64,000 nucleotides of DNA from Acidimicrobiaceae bacterium (lineage in GTDB: Bacteria > Actinomycetota > Acidimicrobiia > Acidimicrobiales > Aldehydirespiratoraceae), in NCBI GenBank assembly GCA_009837445.1, contig VXTM01000047.1, positions 1-64,000 of the forward strand, given 5' to 3'. Below the pieces are notes generated by a model that saw only the letters and a program-made list of their open reading frames with translations, did no database searches and was not told the DNA's origin. How positions within the stretch are numbered: position 1 is the stretch's first letter; each line of letters starts with the position of its first letter. Position numbers and translations under genes: made by a program. Positions 43,572 through 51,517 of the stretch are shown piece after piece.

Positions 43572-44063
43572 GTGGGCTCGTTCAGTAGCGAGACGGTGGC
43601 TTTCGAGTCGTCTGACCCGTCAGCGGTGGTGCGGGCCATGGAGATCCTGGCGGCCCGGGGCGACGGGTTGGGGTGGATCAACATCGGTCCCGGCCTGCGG
43701 GACGACCAGATCGACAGGCTCCCAGCGCCGACGGCGCTGGACCGGTGGTTTTCCGGTCGGGGGCCGGCGGTGCCCATGGCGACGTGGACCCCGCCTCGGG
43801 GGGTTTCCGGCGACTCGCAGCCGACGGTGGGCGTGGCCCATGGGGCGGGCCCCAAGGCGCTGAACCGGCTACGCGACGCCGGGCTGCCGCTGCCTCCGGG
43901 CTGGCGCAAGGTTCAGGACCACGCCAAGCACGGCATCGTCGTCCATCCGATGCCGGGTGCGGCCCATGACGAGGTGCTCGAGTGGCTGCTGGCGGCCTGC
44001 TGGTCGCTGTGCCCCATCGAGATCGAGGACCACTGGCTGGCCGAGGTCCACCGACCGGGCTAG
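43572..44063 (+). CDS. Uncharacterised protein, 163 residues
   Basis: GTG 43572 opens a 163-residue protein that I do not assign to a family. Visible features: GWINIGPGL near the N-terminus, VGVAHGAGPKALNRLRDAGL in the middle and Trp-rich C-terminus (LLAACWSLCPIEIEDHWLAEVH). Soluble and without signal peptide. It is divergent from the sulfhydrylase leader and its stop overlaps the convergent nucleoside hydrolase stop by four bases. Confidence 0.7.
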   Translation: MGSFSSETVAFESSDPSAVVRAMEILAARGDGLGWINIGPGLRDDQIDRLPAPTALDRWFSGRGPAVPMATWTPPRGVSGDSQPTVGVAHGAGPKALNRLRDAGLPLPPGWRKVQDHAKHGIVVHPMPGAAHDEVLEWLLAACWSLCPIEIEDHWLAEVHRPG

Positions 44064-45010
44064 TAGCTGACCACGGCCTCGACGATCAGGTCGATCACGG
44101 CTGAGGCGTCGGCGTCCCACACGACGTCGTGCGCGGGCGGAGCCGGCTCCGCGGCGATGGCCGCCGACGGGCGTACGTCGGTCACGGTCATGCCGCGGGT
44201 GTGCTCGCCGTGCAACTCCACCGCCACCGGGTGGCTCGACCGGCGGAACAGGTGGGGGTGGGTGACCGCGATGATGGCGGTGGCGTCGTGCACCGGGGCC
44301 GCCTCCAGACCGAACTCGCGGCACCGGGCGTAGGCGAACTCCAGGAGGCCGGCCGCGAAGTCGGCTGCCGGGGTGCCGGCCGAGCGCATCCTGGCGGCCT
44401 CATCGCCGCCCAGCAGGACCTTGTGGGTGACGTCGAGGCCGACCATGGTGAGCGGGGCCGCCTCCGAGAACACGATGGCGGCCGCCTCGGGATCGGCCCA
44501 GACGTTGAACTCGGCCACCGGGGTGACGTTCCCGGCGTGGGCGCCGCCGCCCATGATCGTGAGGCCGGCCAGGCGGCTGCGCAGGTCCGGGTCGCGTCGC
44601 AGCGCGAGGGCGACGTTCGTAAGGGGACCCACCGCTATCAGGTGCAAGTCGTCGACGGACCGGGCCATGTCGCACAGGAATGCCACGGCGTCGTCGGAGG
44701 CGACCGAGCGGGTGAGCCCGGGCAGGGTCACGTCGCCCAGCCCGGTGGCTCCGTGGATGCGGGCCGCGTCCATGGTGGGAGCGATCAGCGGGCGGGCCGC
44801 GCCCCGGTGTACGGGCACGTCCAGGCCGGCGACCTGCGCAGTGACCAGCGCGTTGTGGGTGGTGTGCTCGATACCGACGTTGCCGTTGACGGTGGTGATC
44901 CCCACCAGCTCGCCGAAGTGGGCTGCGGTGAGGATGGCGATGGCGTCGTCCAGTCCCGGGTCGCAGTCCAGCACGATCCTGGGTCGGGCGGTAACGGCTT
45001 CGGCAGTCAT
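44060..45010 (-). CDS. Nucleoside hydrolase (inosine-uridine preferring type)
   Basis: A 316-residue hydrolase with the diagnostic metal/ribose site VLDCDPGLDDAIA at the N-terminus, plus VNGNVGIEHTTHNAL and EFNVWADPEAA. It splits ribonucleosides into base and ribose. It is nine bases downstream of the ribokinase gene on the same strand, so ribose is phosphorylated next. The released base could enter the pyrimidine cluster upstream if it is uracil; specificity is not known. Confidence 0.92.
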   Translation of the reverse strand: MTAEAVTARPRIVLDCDPGLDDAIAILTAAHFGELVGITTVNGNVGIEHTTHNALVTAQVAGLDVPVHRGAARPLIAPTMDAARIHGATGLGDVTLPGLTRSVASDDAVAFLCDMARSVDDLHLIAVGPLTNVALALRRDPDLRSRLAGLTIMGGGAHAGNVTPVAEFNVWADPEAAAIVFSEAAPLTMVGLDVTHKVLLGGDEAARMRSAGTPAADFAAGLLEFAYARCREFGLEAAPVHDATAIIAVTHPHLFRRSSHPVAVELHGEHTRGMTVTDVRPSAAIAAEPAPPAHDVVWDADASAVIDLIVEAVVSY

Positions 45011-45019
45011 TGTTCGAGC

Positions 45020-45961
45020 CTACGTATCGAGGAGTTGATCGACTTCGGACCGGGTCGGCAGTGACGGCTGGGCGCCCGGCCGCAGGGTCGCCGCGGCCCC
45101 CACCCGGACGGCCCACTCGGCGGCCCGCACCAGGTCGGCACCGTCGACCAGAGCGTCGGCAAGCGCCCCGCAGAATGCGTCTCCGGCCGCGGTGGTGTCC
45201 ACCGGCTCGACCGTCGGCGCGGGCACATGGGTGGCGTCGGCGGGGGTGACGACCATCGCGCCGGCCGCTCCCAGGGTCACCACCGCGGCCGCGACCGGCA
45301 GGCCTCGGGCCAGGGCCACGGCCGTGTCCGGGTCGACCTCGCCGATGGCCGACAGCCCGGCGTAGCCGGCCAGGGTGGCCAGTTCGGTCTGGTTGGGCAC
45401 GATCACGTCCACGCCGTCGAGCAGTTCGTCCGGCAGCATGGAGCCCGGGGCGGGCGCCGGGTTGAGCACCACCGTGCCGTGAGCATGGCGCACCGCGGCC
45501 TCCACCGCCTCGAGGGGCACTTCGAGTTGCAGCAGAACGACCGCGGCCGCGCCGAGGACCTGGGCCGTGCTCGCCACGTCGGCTGAGCTGACCCGCCCAT
45601 TGGCGCCCGGGCTCACCACGATGGCGTTGTCGCCGTCGGCGCCCACTGCGATCAGAGCGGTCCCGCTGGGAGTGGCGTAGGTGTTCAGCAGCCAGGTCGT
45701 GTCGACCCCGGTGGCAGCCATGGCCGACCGCAGGGTCGTGCCCGCGTCGTCGTCCCCGAGCCTGCCGATCATGGCGACCCGGCGGCCGAGGCGGGCCGCG
45801 GCCACGGCCTGGTTGGCTCCCTTGCCTCCGGGAATGCGTCGAAGGTCGCCGCCCAGCACGGTCTCGCCCGGCACCGGGATGGTGTCCACCTCCACCACCA
45901 GGTCGAGGTTGGCGCTTCCCACGACCGCGATCTCTGGCCTCTCCGCAGGGTCGCCGGCCAT
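45020..45961 (-). CDS. rbsK: Ribokinase (PfkB family)
   Basis: A 313-residue sugar kinase with the two PfkB signatures: GGKGANQAVAAARLG near the N-terminus and DTTAAGDAFCGAL near the C-terminus, which carries the catalytic Asp. The PGGKGANQA form is that of ribokinase. It works with the nucleoside hydrolase encoded directly downstream. Confidence 0.91.
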   Translation of the reverse strand: MAGDPAERPEIAVVGSANLDLVVEVDTIPVPGETVLGGDLRRIPGGKGANQAVAAARLGRRVAMIGRLGDDDAGTTLRSAMAATGVDTTWLLNTYATPSGTALIAVGADGDNAIVVSPGANGRVSSADVASTAQVLGAAAVVLLQLEVPLEAVEAAVRHAHGTVVLNPAPAPGSMLPDELLDGVDVIVPNQTELATLAGYAGLSAIGEVDPDTAVALARGLPVAAAVVTLGAAGAMVVTPADATHVPAPTVEPVDTTAAGDAFCGALADALVDGADLVRAAEWAVRVGAAATLRPGAQPSLPTRSEVDQLLDT

Positions 45962-46013
45962 GGTGTCATTCTAGAACGGGCCGCGGGACCGAGTCCCGCC
46001 CGCTGGACGGGCG

Positions 46014-46976
46014 CTAGAGGACCGCCACTGGGTTCACGGGGGAGCCGCACCCGCCCACGAACGGCTCAGGGTTGGCCTGCAGCAGGAACTCGTAGCGACC
46101 CTCCTCCGCGCAGGCCGCGGCCAGAGCTTCCAGATCCCAGTTCTGGCCCTGGGTCATGCCCATGTCCACCACGTGCGCGCAGTGCACGCCCAGCGCGTCG
46201 TCCCAGTTGGGGCCGGGGAAGACCTCGAAGATGTAGGTGTCGTCGGCGACCGCGGCCACATCGTGGCGATGGAACCAGCGCACCGCGTCGAAGCCGGGGC
46301 CGGGGCTGGTTCCGTCGGAGTCGGGTCCGGTGACGTAGGGGAGCGCCCCCATCTCCCGGAACACCTGCATCCGCCCGGTGCGAATCAGCACGATGTCGCC
46401 GGGGCGCATAGTCACCCGTCCGTGCTCGGCCGCCTCGTCGAGGTCGTCGTCGGTCACTTCGTGGTCGCTGGCGAGCCGCTCTGTCCCTTTGGCCGCGCAG
46501 ATGTCGAGCAGCACGCCCCGACCGGTGAGGTGGCGGACGTTCTCGATGCCGAGCACGGTGGCGCCGCCCATGGGATTGATCGACGAGACCGGCACGCCGT
46601 TGTAGAGGGTGTTGTCGTAGCTCACGTGGGACAGGCCGTCCCAGTGGGTGGCGGCCTGCAGGGCCATGGTCACGATGTCGTCGGAGAAGTGCGGGACCAG
46701 GCCCTTGCCGTCGGCGTCGCCGAGGTCGGGGCTGTGGATCTTCACCATGGCGTGCAGCGGGTTGATCCGGCCGTGCATCTGACCTATCTGGACGCCGTTG
46801 GTGTGGTGCAGGTCGAGAGCGCACGACACCCGGCGACCGGTGCGAACCAGCGACGCGGCGTGGGCCACCGCGTCGTCGGTGATCAGGTTGAGCGTGCCGA
46901 GGCGGTCGTCGTCACCCCAGCGGCCCCAGTTGCGGACTTCGTCGCGCAGGGTGAAGAAGGCATCCGTGAAGCTCAT
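46014..46976 (-). CDS. Cyclase-family metal-dependent hydrolase (kynurenine formamidase-like)
   Basis: A 320-residue protein of the cyclase / KynB-like family with the conserved metal region ATHWDGLSHVSY and DIVLIRTGR. These enzymes hydrolyse formamide, lactam or lactone bonds. The sequence is longer than KynB and shares features with the larger cyclase-family proteins of actinobacteria. Substrate unknown. It is convergent with nothing; it is divergent from the NfeD-like gene at 47073. Confidence 0.87.
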   Translation of the reverse strand: MSFTDAFFTLRDEVRNWGRWGDDDRLGTLNLITDDAVAHAASLVRTGRRVSCALDLHHTNGVQIGQMHGRINPLHAMVKIHSPDLGDADGKGLVPHFSDDIVTMALQAATHWDGLSHVSYDNTLYNGVPVSSINPMGGATVLGIENVRHLTGRGVLLDICAAKGTERLASDHEVTDDDLDEAAEHGRVTMRPGDIVLIRTGRMQVFREMGALPYVTGPDSDGTSPGPGFDAVRWFHRHDVAAVADDTYIFEVFPGPNWDDALGVHCAHVVDMGMTQGQNWDLEALAAACAEEGRYEFLLQANPEPFVGGCGSPVNPVAVL

Positions 46977-47072
46977 GGGATACTCGGTGCGGGCGGCACG
47001 GCCGGGATACTAGCTTTGGACCATGATCGGTCTGAAGTCTGGTCCCCCCGAGGTCCTGGCGGGAGCGGGCCG

Positions 47073-47612
47073 ATGACGTGGCTCTACGCGTTCATGCTGG
47101 CGGCCGGCGCACCGGTGCTGCTGTGGTTCGTGTTCAGCGGCGGCGACGCCGACATGGAGGCGGGCGCGGAGGTGGACGGGCTGGGGGAGGTGTTCTCGGT
47201 CATCCCGCTGAGCAGCCTTGCCTTCATCGCCACCTTCTTCGGCGCTACCGGGCTGGTCTCGGAGTGGCTCGGGACCGGCGCGGTGTTCACCCTGCTGCTG
47301 GCGGTCGTGGTCGGGGTTCTGGCCGGCGCGCTCAACAGCGCGGCGTTCGCCTACCTGCGCCGCAGCGAGGCCTCCAGCGACGTCTCTGATCGGGAGATCG
47401 AGGGCAGCATCGCCCGGGTCTCGCTGCCCATGTCGAACGAGCGGCGGGGCCGGATCGTGCTGACCGTGGCCGGCGCTCGCAGCCAGATGACGGCCGCCCC
47501 CATCGATCCCCTCGACGAGGGCAAGCTCATCGAGGCCGGGGCCCGGGTTATCGTCGTGCGGATCGAGGGTGGCGTCGCCCTGGTCACCCGACTGGATCCC
47601 GAACTCGAATAG
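47073..47612 (+). CDS. NfeD/YqiJ-like membrane protein
   Basis: A 179-residue protein with an N-terminal helix, a GGDADMEAGAEVDG acidic loop, two or three further helices and a soluble C-terminal OB-like domain (EGSIARVSLPMSNERRGRIV). Proteins of this kind are encoded next to flotillins and act with them in membrane microdomain organisation. Here the flotillin gene follows at 48322 on the same strand, separated by a minus-strand gene and a gene remnant. ATG 47073 has GGGAG upstream. Confidence 0.8.
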   Translation: MTWLYAFMLAAGAPVLLWFVFSGGDADMEAGAEVDGLGEVFSVIPLSSLAFIATFFGATGLVSEWLGTGAVFTLLLAVVVGVLAGALNSAAFAYLRRSEASSDVSDREIEGSIARVSLPMSNERRGRIVLTVAGARSQMTAAPIDPLDEGKLIEAGARVIVVRIEGGVALVTRLDPELE

Positions 47613-47619
47613 GACGCCG

Positions 47620-47715
47620 CTACGGCTGCGCGCCCACTGGCATGCGGTAGCCGACGCGGGGCTCGGTGTGGATATATGTGGGGTTGTCGGCGTCGTCGCC
47701 GAGCTTGCGGCGGAG
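47620..47715 (-). pseudogene. C-terminal remnant of an OmpR-family response regulator
   Basis: On the minus strand 31 codons encode LRRKLGDDADNPTYIHTEPR followed by VGYRMPVGAQP and a stop. This is the C-terminal wing of KdpE/OmpR-like DNA-binding domains. No receiver domain or HTH lies upstream. The remnant is directly in frame after the TAG of the next gene (47716-48150), with no base between, so it looks like a fusion or deletion junction. Confidence 0.8.
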
Positions 47716-48150
47716 CTATTTCGCCGGGCCGAGGTCATCTCCCGCGGCGGGGCGCGCCTGATCGGTTGCGGAGTCCGGGGTTCCGATCCCGAGGAAGCCC
47801 TCGATGCGGGCCAGGCGCTCTCCGTTCTCGGCCACCTGGACCCGTAGCCCGTCAATCTCGTCGGAGAACTCCGCCCGTAGCCCGCCGATCTCGTCGGAGA
47901 ACTCCGCCCGCAGCCCGCCGATCTCGGAGCGCAGCTCAGTGCGCAGGCCGTCGGTGGTCTGCTGTTGGTTCCAGATGATCGCGAACACTCCTAGCACGAC
48001 CGCGACCAGCTGCGCGAGGGGAATGAGCTGCGGCCAGCGCTGGAACGCGACGCTCGGCCCCGGCGCTACGGCCGTCCGTGGTACGGCCTCCGGATCGGCT
48101 GCAGTCGCGGTGTTCTCGCCCTGGACGCTGAGCGCTTCTGGTCCCGCCAC
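47716..48150 (-). CDS. Membrane protein with 11-residue-repeat coiled coil
   Basis: A 144-residue protein: polar N-terminal 40 residues, one membrane helix (about 41-60, LIPLAQLVAVVLGVFAIIW), then an 11-residue repeat (LRAEFSDEIGG and variants at about 69-103), continuing as a coiled coil to about 120. The repeat also shows as a 33-base repeat in the DNA. A short Asp/Ala-rich tail ends at the TAG beside the response-regulator remnant. Function unknown; it may oligomerise at the membrane. Confidence 0.7.
   Translation of the reverse strand: MAGPEALSVQGENTATAADPEAVPRTAVAPGPSVAFQRWPQLIPLAQLVAVVLGVFAIIWNQQQTTDGLRTELRSEIGGLRAEFSDEIGGLRAEFSDEIDGLRVQVAENGERLARIEGFLGIGTPDSATDQARPAAGDDLGPAK
47842..47933. 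repeat. 33-base tandem repeat encoding the hendecad coiled coil
   Basis: Nearly three copies of a 33-base unit containing GATCTCGTCGGAGAACTCC occur in tandem with few changes. Each encodes 11 residues of the coiled coil. The near-identity at the DNA level shows recent expansion, or slippage. Confidence 0.6.
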
Positions 48151-48176
48151 GCCGTCACCCTACCATGCCGCATAGC

Positions 48177-48216
48177 TCATTGCAATATAAAATAATGAAA
48201 TATCTCTAAATATTAG
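48177..48216. promoter_or_regulatory. AT-rich island upstream of the flotillin gene
   Basis: Within a GC-rich genome this 40-base stretch contains mostly A and T (AATATAAAATAATGAAATAT). It separates the divergent coiled-coil protein and flotillin genes and offers several -10-like TATAAA and TATCTC hexamers on both strands. It is likely a promoter region or a site for an H-NS/Lsr2-like protein. Confidence 0.5.
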
Positions 48217-48321
48217 ATGGCTCTGAGGGGAGTGCCCTGGCTGCCCGTGGGGACAGGCTGGTACGCTCGGCTGGGCAGTGGGCTTCCGAGACGCGTGAAG
48301 GCGCGTGGGAGGGTAGGCGCA

Positions 48322-49629
48322 ATGTCCTCAGCAATCGTGGCCGGCATCGCCTTGGCGCTGGCCGTGTTCTTCGTCATCCTGATCGTCAAGTCCCTGATCG
48401 TGATCTGCCCGCCCAACCGGGTGGCGGTCATCTCGGGCCGCAAGCGGACCCTGTCCGACGGCCGAACAGTGGGCTACCGGATCCTCAAGGGCGGTCGCAC
48501 CCTTCGGATCCCGCTCATCGAGAGGGTCGCCTGGATGGACCTCAACACCATCCCCCTCGAGGTGGCTGTATCGAACGCCTACTCGCGGGGCGCCATACCC
48601 CTCAACGTGATGGGCATCGCCAACGTCAAGGTGTCGAGCGGCGAGGGGCTGCTCGAGAACGCCGCCGAGCGTTTCCTGCACACTGACAGCAGCGTCATCG
48701 GCAGGATCGCGAAGGAGACTCTCGAAGCCAACCTGCGCGGCGTGCTGGCCACGCTGTCGCCCGAGGAGGTCAACGAGGACCGGCTCAAGTTCAGCCAGCA
48801 GCTCATCGACGAAGCCGACGACGACATCAAGACCCTGGGCCTGGAGCTCGACGTGCTCAAGATCCAGAACGTGACCGACGACGTGAACTACCTCGAGTCG
48901 GTGGGCCGGCGCCTCACCGCCGAGGTGATCCGCGACGCCCGGGTGGCCGAGGCCAACCGCACCGCCGAGTCCGAGCAGGCCGAGGCTTCCGCCCGCCGCA
49001 CCGCCCAGGTGGCCCAGATCGAGGCCGACAAGAAGATCGTCGAGGAGCAGAACGCGCTGCGGGTGCGAACCGCGGAACTGGAGGCCATCTCAAGGGCCCG
49101 CGAGGAGGAGGCCCTGGTCGCCGGCGAGACGGCCAAGGCGGTGGCCAGCCAGGAACTGGAGACCGAGCGGATCGAGCTCGAGAAGCGCCGGGTGGAGGCC
49201 GATGTGGTGGTGCCGGCCCGCGCCGACCTGGAGGCTCGCCAGCTCCAGGCCCAAGCCGAGGCGGCCACGATCGTCGAGGACGGCAAGGCCCAAGTCGAGG
49301 TGTTCAAGCGGCTGACCGACCAGTACCAGGCGGCCGGCGCCGACGGCCACGACGTGCTGGTGCTCAACATGCTGCCCGACCTGATCGACAAGATCGTCGC
49401 CACCGTGCAGAACGTGTCCATCGACCGGGTTGCGGTGGTGGACACCGGCGCCGGCTCTGGCGGAAACGGCGACGGCAACGGCGACGGAGGCTCCCGCGGA
49501 GGCATACCCGGGCTCATGAGCCAGCTCCCGGCGTCGCTGGTGGCCATGACCGAGCAGATCGAGGCCGCCACCGGGGTGGACATCCTGGCCTCGCTGCGCC
49601 GCCGAGACGAGCGGGGCGACGAGAGCTAG
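48322..49629 (+). CDS. Flotillin / SPFH-domain membrane scaffold protein
   Basis: A 435-residue protein: N-terminal membrane anchor (residues 3-24), SPFH (band 7) domain with NRVAVISGRKRTLSDGRTVG and later ENAAERFL, then the long Ala/Glu-rich flotillin coiled coil (EASARRTAQVAQIEADKKIV) and a Gly/Asp-rich tail (SGGNGDGNGDGGSRGG). ATG 48322 with GGGAGGG upstream is preferred to an in-frame ATG at 48217. Works with the NfeD-like protein encoded at 47073-47612. Confidence 0.9.
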   Translation: MSSAIVAGIALALAVFFVILIVKSLIVICPPNRVAVISGRKRTLSDGRTVGYRILKGGRTLRIPLIERVAWMDLNTIPLEVAVSNAYSRGAIPLNVMGIANVKVSSGEGLLENAAERFLHTDSSVIGRIAKETLEANLRGVLATLSPEEVNEDRLKFSQQLIDEADDDIKTLGLELDVLKIQNVTDDVNYLESVGRRLTAEVIRDARVAEANRTAESEQAEASARRTAQVAQIEADKKIVEEQNALRVRTAELEAISRAREEEALVAGETAKAVASQELETERIELEKRRVEADVVVPARADLEARQLQAQAEAATIVEDGKAQVEVFKRLTDQYQAAGADGHDVLVLNMLPDLIDKIVATVQNVSIDRVAVVDTGAGSGGNGDGNGDGGSRGGIPGLMSQLPASLVAMTEQIEAATGVDILASLRRRDERGDES

Positions 49630-49665
49630 AGCTCCGTCACTGGAGCTGACTCCCGGCGACACAGC

Positions 49666-50577
49666 GTGAGCGGGCACCTCGAAGGCAGGACGATCGCGGT
49701 CACCGGCGGCGGCGGCGGCATCGGCCGTGCGGTGTCGCTGGCCTGCGCGGCCGAGGGAGCCAACGTCGTGGTGGCGGACTACGGCGTGTCTCTCGATGGC
49801 TCGGACCCCTCGAGCGAGGTAGCCGAGTCGGCCGTAAGAGACATCCGCTCCGCCGGCGGCGAGGCGATCGCGGTGGCGGGCGACGTGTCCCGATTCGATG
49901 TGGGCGCCGCCATCGTGGAGGCGGCCTGCGATCAGTGGGGGACCATCGACGGCGTGGTGTGCCCGGCGGGCGTGCTGCGGGAGCGGATGCTGTTCAACAT
50001 GAGCGAGGACGAGTGGGACCACGTGGTGGCCGTCCACCTCAAGGGACACTTCAACGTGTACCGGGCCGCGCTGGCCCGGATGCGTAAGCAGCCGTCGGGC
50101 GGTTCGCTGGTGGGGTTCACTTCCGGGGCGTTCTCGGCATCCACCGCTCAGGCCAACTACTCGGCGGCCAAGGGCGGCATCGTGAGCCTCACCCGTTCGG
50201 CGGCGATGACCGCGGCCTCCATCCGGCTGCGGGGCGGCCCGGCGATCAACGCCAACTGCATCGCCCCGACCGCCCGCACCCGGATGAGTGAGAACGTGCC
50301 GTTCGAGATCGAGACGGGCGAGCCCGAGGCGGTGGCCCCCATGGCCGTGTACCTCCTCAGCGACGCCGGCCGGGACGTCAACGCCCAGATCTACACCGTC
50401 GTGGGTAGGCGGATCTCGGTGTGGAACCAACCGGAGGAGGTCCGGTCGATGTGGTCGGCGGGCGACCGGTGGACACCGGACGAGATCGCCGAGTCGCTTC
50501 CCAGGACCATCGGTCAGGAGCCGAACCCGATGATCTCCGATCTCGAGCGGCGCATGGCCGAGATGGCCGGCGGGTGA
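49666..50577 (+). CDS. Short-chain dehydrogenase/reductase
   Basis: A 303-residue SDR starting GTG 49666. Nucleotide loop VTGGGGGIGRAVS; acidic residue after the second strand (VVVADYG); catalytic YSAAKGG with Ser in GFTSGAFS. The C-terminal 50 residues (WNQPEEVRSMWSAGDRWTPD) extend past the SDR core, like the hydroxyacyl-CoA dehydrogenase forms. An acyl-CoA role is likely but not proven. It overlaps nothing and is three bases from the next SDR. Confidence 0.86.
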   Translation: MSGHLEGRTIAVTGGGGGIGRAVSLACAAEGANVVVADYGVSLDGSDPSSEVAESAVRDIRSAGGEAIAVAGDVSRFDVGAAIVEAACDQWGTIDGVVCPAGVLRERMLFNMSEDEWDHVVAVHLKGHFNVYRAALARMRKQPSGGSLVGFTSGAFSASTAQANYSAAKGGIVSLTRSAAMTAASIRLRGGPAINANCIAPTARTRMSENVPFEIETGEPEAVAPMAVYLLSDAGRDVNAQIYTVVGRRISVWNQPEEVRSMWSAGDRWTPDEIAESLPRTIGQEPNPMISDLERRMAEMAGG

Positions 50578-50580
50578 GCC

Positions 50581-51390
50581 ATGGCTTCCGAGCACGGCGA
50601 GTGGGGTTGGCCCGAGCCGCCTGTTGAGCCCCCCGGGAGGGGCCTGCTCGACGGCCGGCGGGTGGTGGTCACCGCCGCGGCCGGCGCCGGCATCGGCTCG
50701 GCTGTCGGGCGCCGGGCGCTGATCGAGGGCGCCACGGTTCTCATCTCGGACATCCACGACCGGCGCCTGGCCGCCACCTGCGACCGGCTGGAGGCCGAAA
50801 CCGGGTCTCGGCCCGCCGCGGTGACGTGCGACGTGACCTCCGAGGACGATGTCCAGGCGCTCATGGACACTGCGGCGGAGCGGCTGGGGGGAATCGACGT
50901 GATGATGAACAACGCGGGGCTGGGCGGGTCGGTGCGCCTGGTGGACATGACCGACGAGCAATGGTCGGCGGTGCTCTCGGTGACGCTCGACGGGACCATG
51001 CGGTGCACCCGGGCCGCGCTGCGCCGCATGATCGATCAGGGCACCGGCGGCGCCGTCGTCAACAACGCCTCGGTGTCGGGCTGGAGGGCCCAGGCCGAGC
51101 AGGCCCACTACGCGGCGGCCAAGGCCGGGGTGATGGCCCTCACCCGCTGCGCCGCGCTGGAGGCGGCCGAGCACGGCATCAGGGTGAACTGCGTGGCGCC
51201 CAGCCTGGCCTGGCACCCGTTCCTGGCCAAGACCGCCGACGAGACGCTGCTGGCCGACCTGGCCCGGCAGGAGGCCTTCGGCCGGCCGGCCGAGCCCTGG
51301 GAGGTGGCCAACGTGATGGTGTTCCTGGCCAGCGATCTCGCCGGCTACATGACGGGAGAAGTCGTCTCGGTCAGCAGCCAGCACCCCTGA
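50581..51390 (+). CDS. Short-chain dehydrogenase/reductase
   Basis: A 269-residue SDR, cotranscribed with the previous one. TAAAGAGIG takes the place of the usual TGGxxGIG, with Asp in LISDIHD. Catalytic residues are in YAAAKAGV and the NNASVSG segment. It is more like the actinobacterial acyl-CoA and steroid side-chain SDRs than FabG. An N-terminal extension carries a Pro-rich stretch (WPEPPVEPPGRG). Confidence 0.86.
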   Translation: MASEHGEWGWPEPPVEPPGRGLLDGRRVVVTAAAGAGIGSAVGRRALIEGATVLISDIHDRRLAATCDRLEAETGSRPAAVTCDVTSEDDVQALMDTAAERLGGIDVMMNNAGLGGSVRLVDMTDEQWSAVLSVTLDGTMRCTRAALRRMIDQGTGGAVVNNASVSGWRAQAEQAHYAAAKAGVMALTRCAALEAAEHGIRVNCVAPSLAWHPFLAKTADETLLADLARQEAFGRPAEPWEVANVMVFLASDLAGYMTGEVVSVSSQHP

Positions 51391-51450
51391 CGGGGCGCCG
51401 GGAGTTCGCCTTTGATCAACCGTCACCGCGACGCCACTGGCGGGCCGGTG

Positions 51451-51517
51451 CTGCTATCTGGCAGAGTTATGCGGCTAGGCGCCGGTTCATCGGTCTCACA
51501 CGGGAGGGCAATCAGGG
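51451..51517 (+). repeat. Leader of first peptide-binding protein gene (duplicate, copy 1)
   Basis: The 67 bases before the first binding-protein ATG align without gaps to the 67 bases before the second one (53519-53585), with roughly three quarters identical and an identical run CGGCTAGGCGCCGG. Both end in GGGAGGGCAATC ribosome sites. A shared promoter or regulatory element was probably copied with the gene. Confidence 0.6.
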
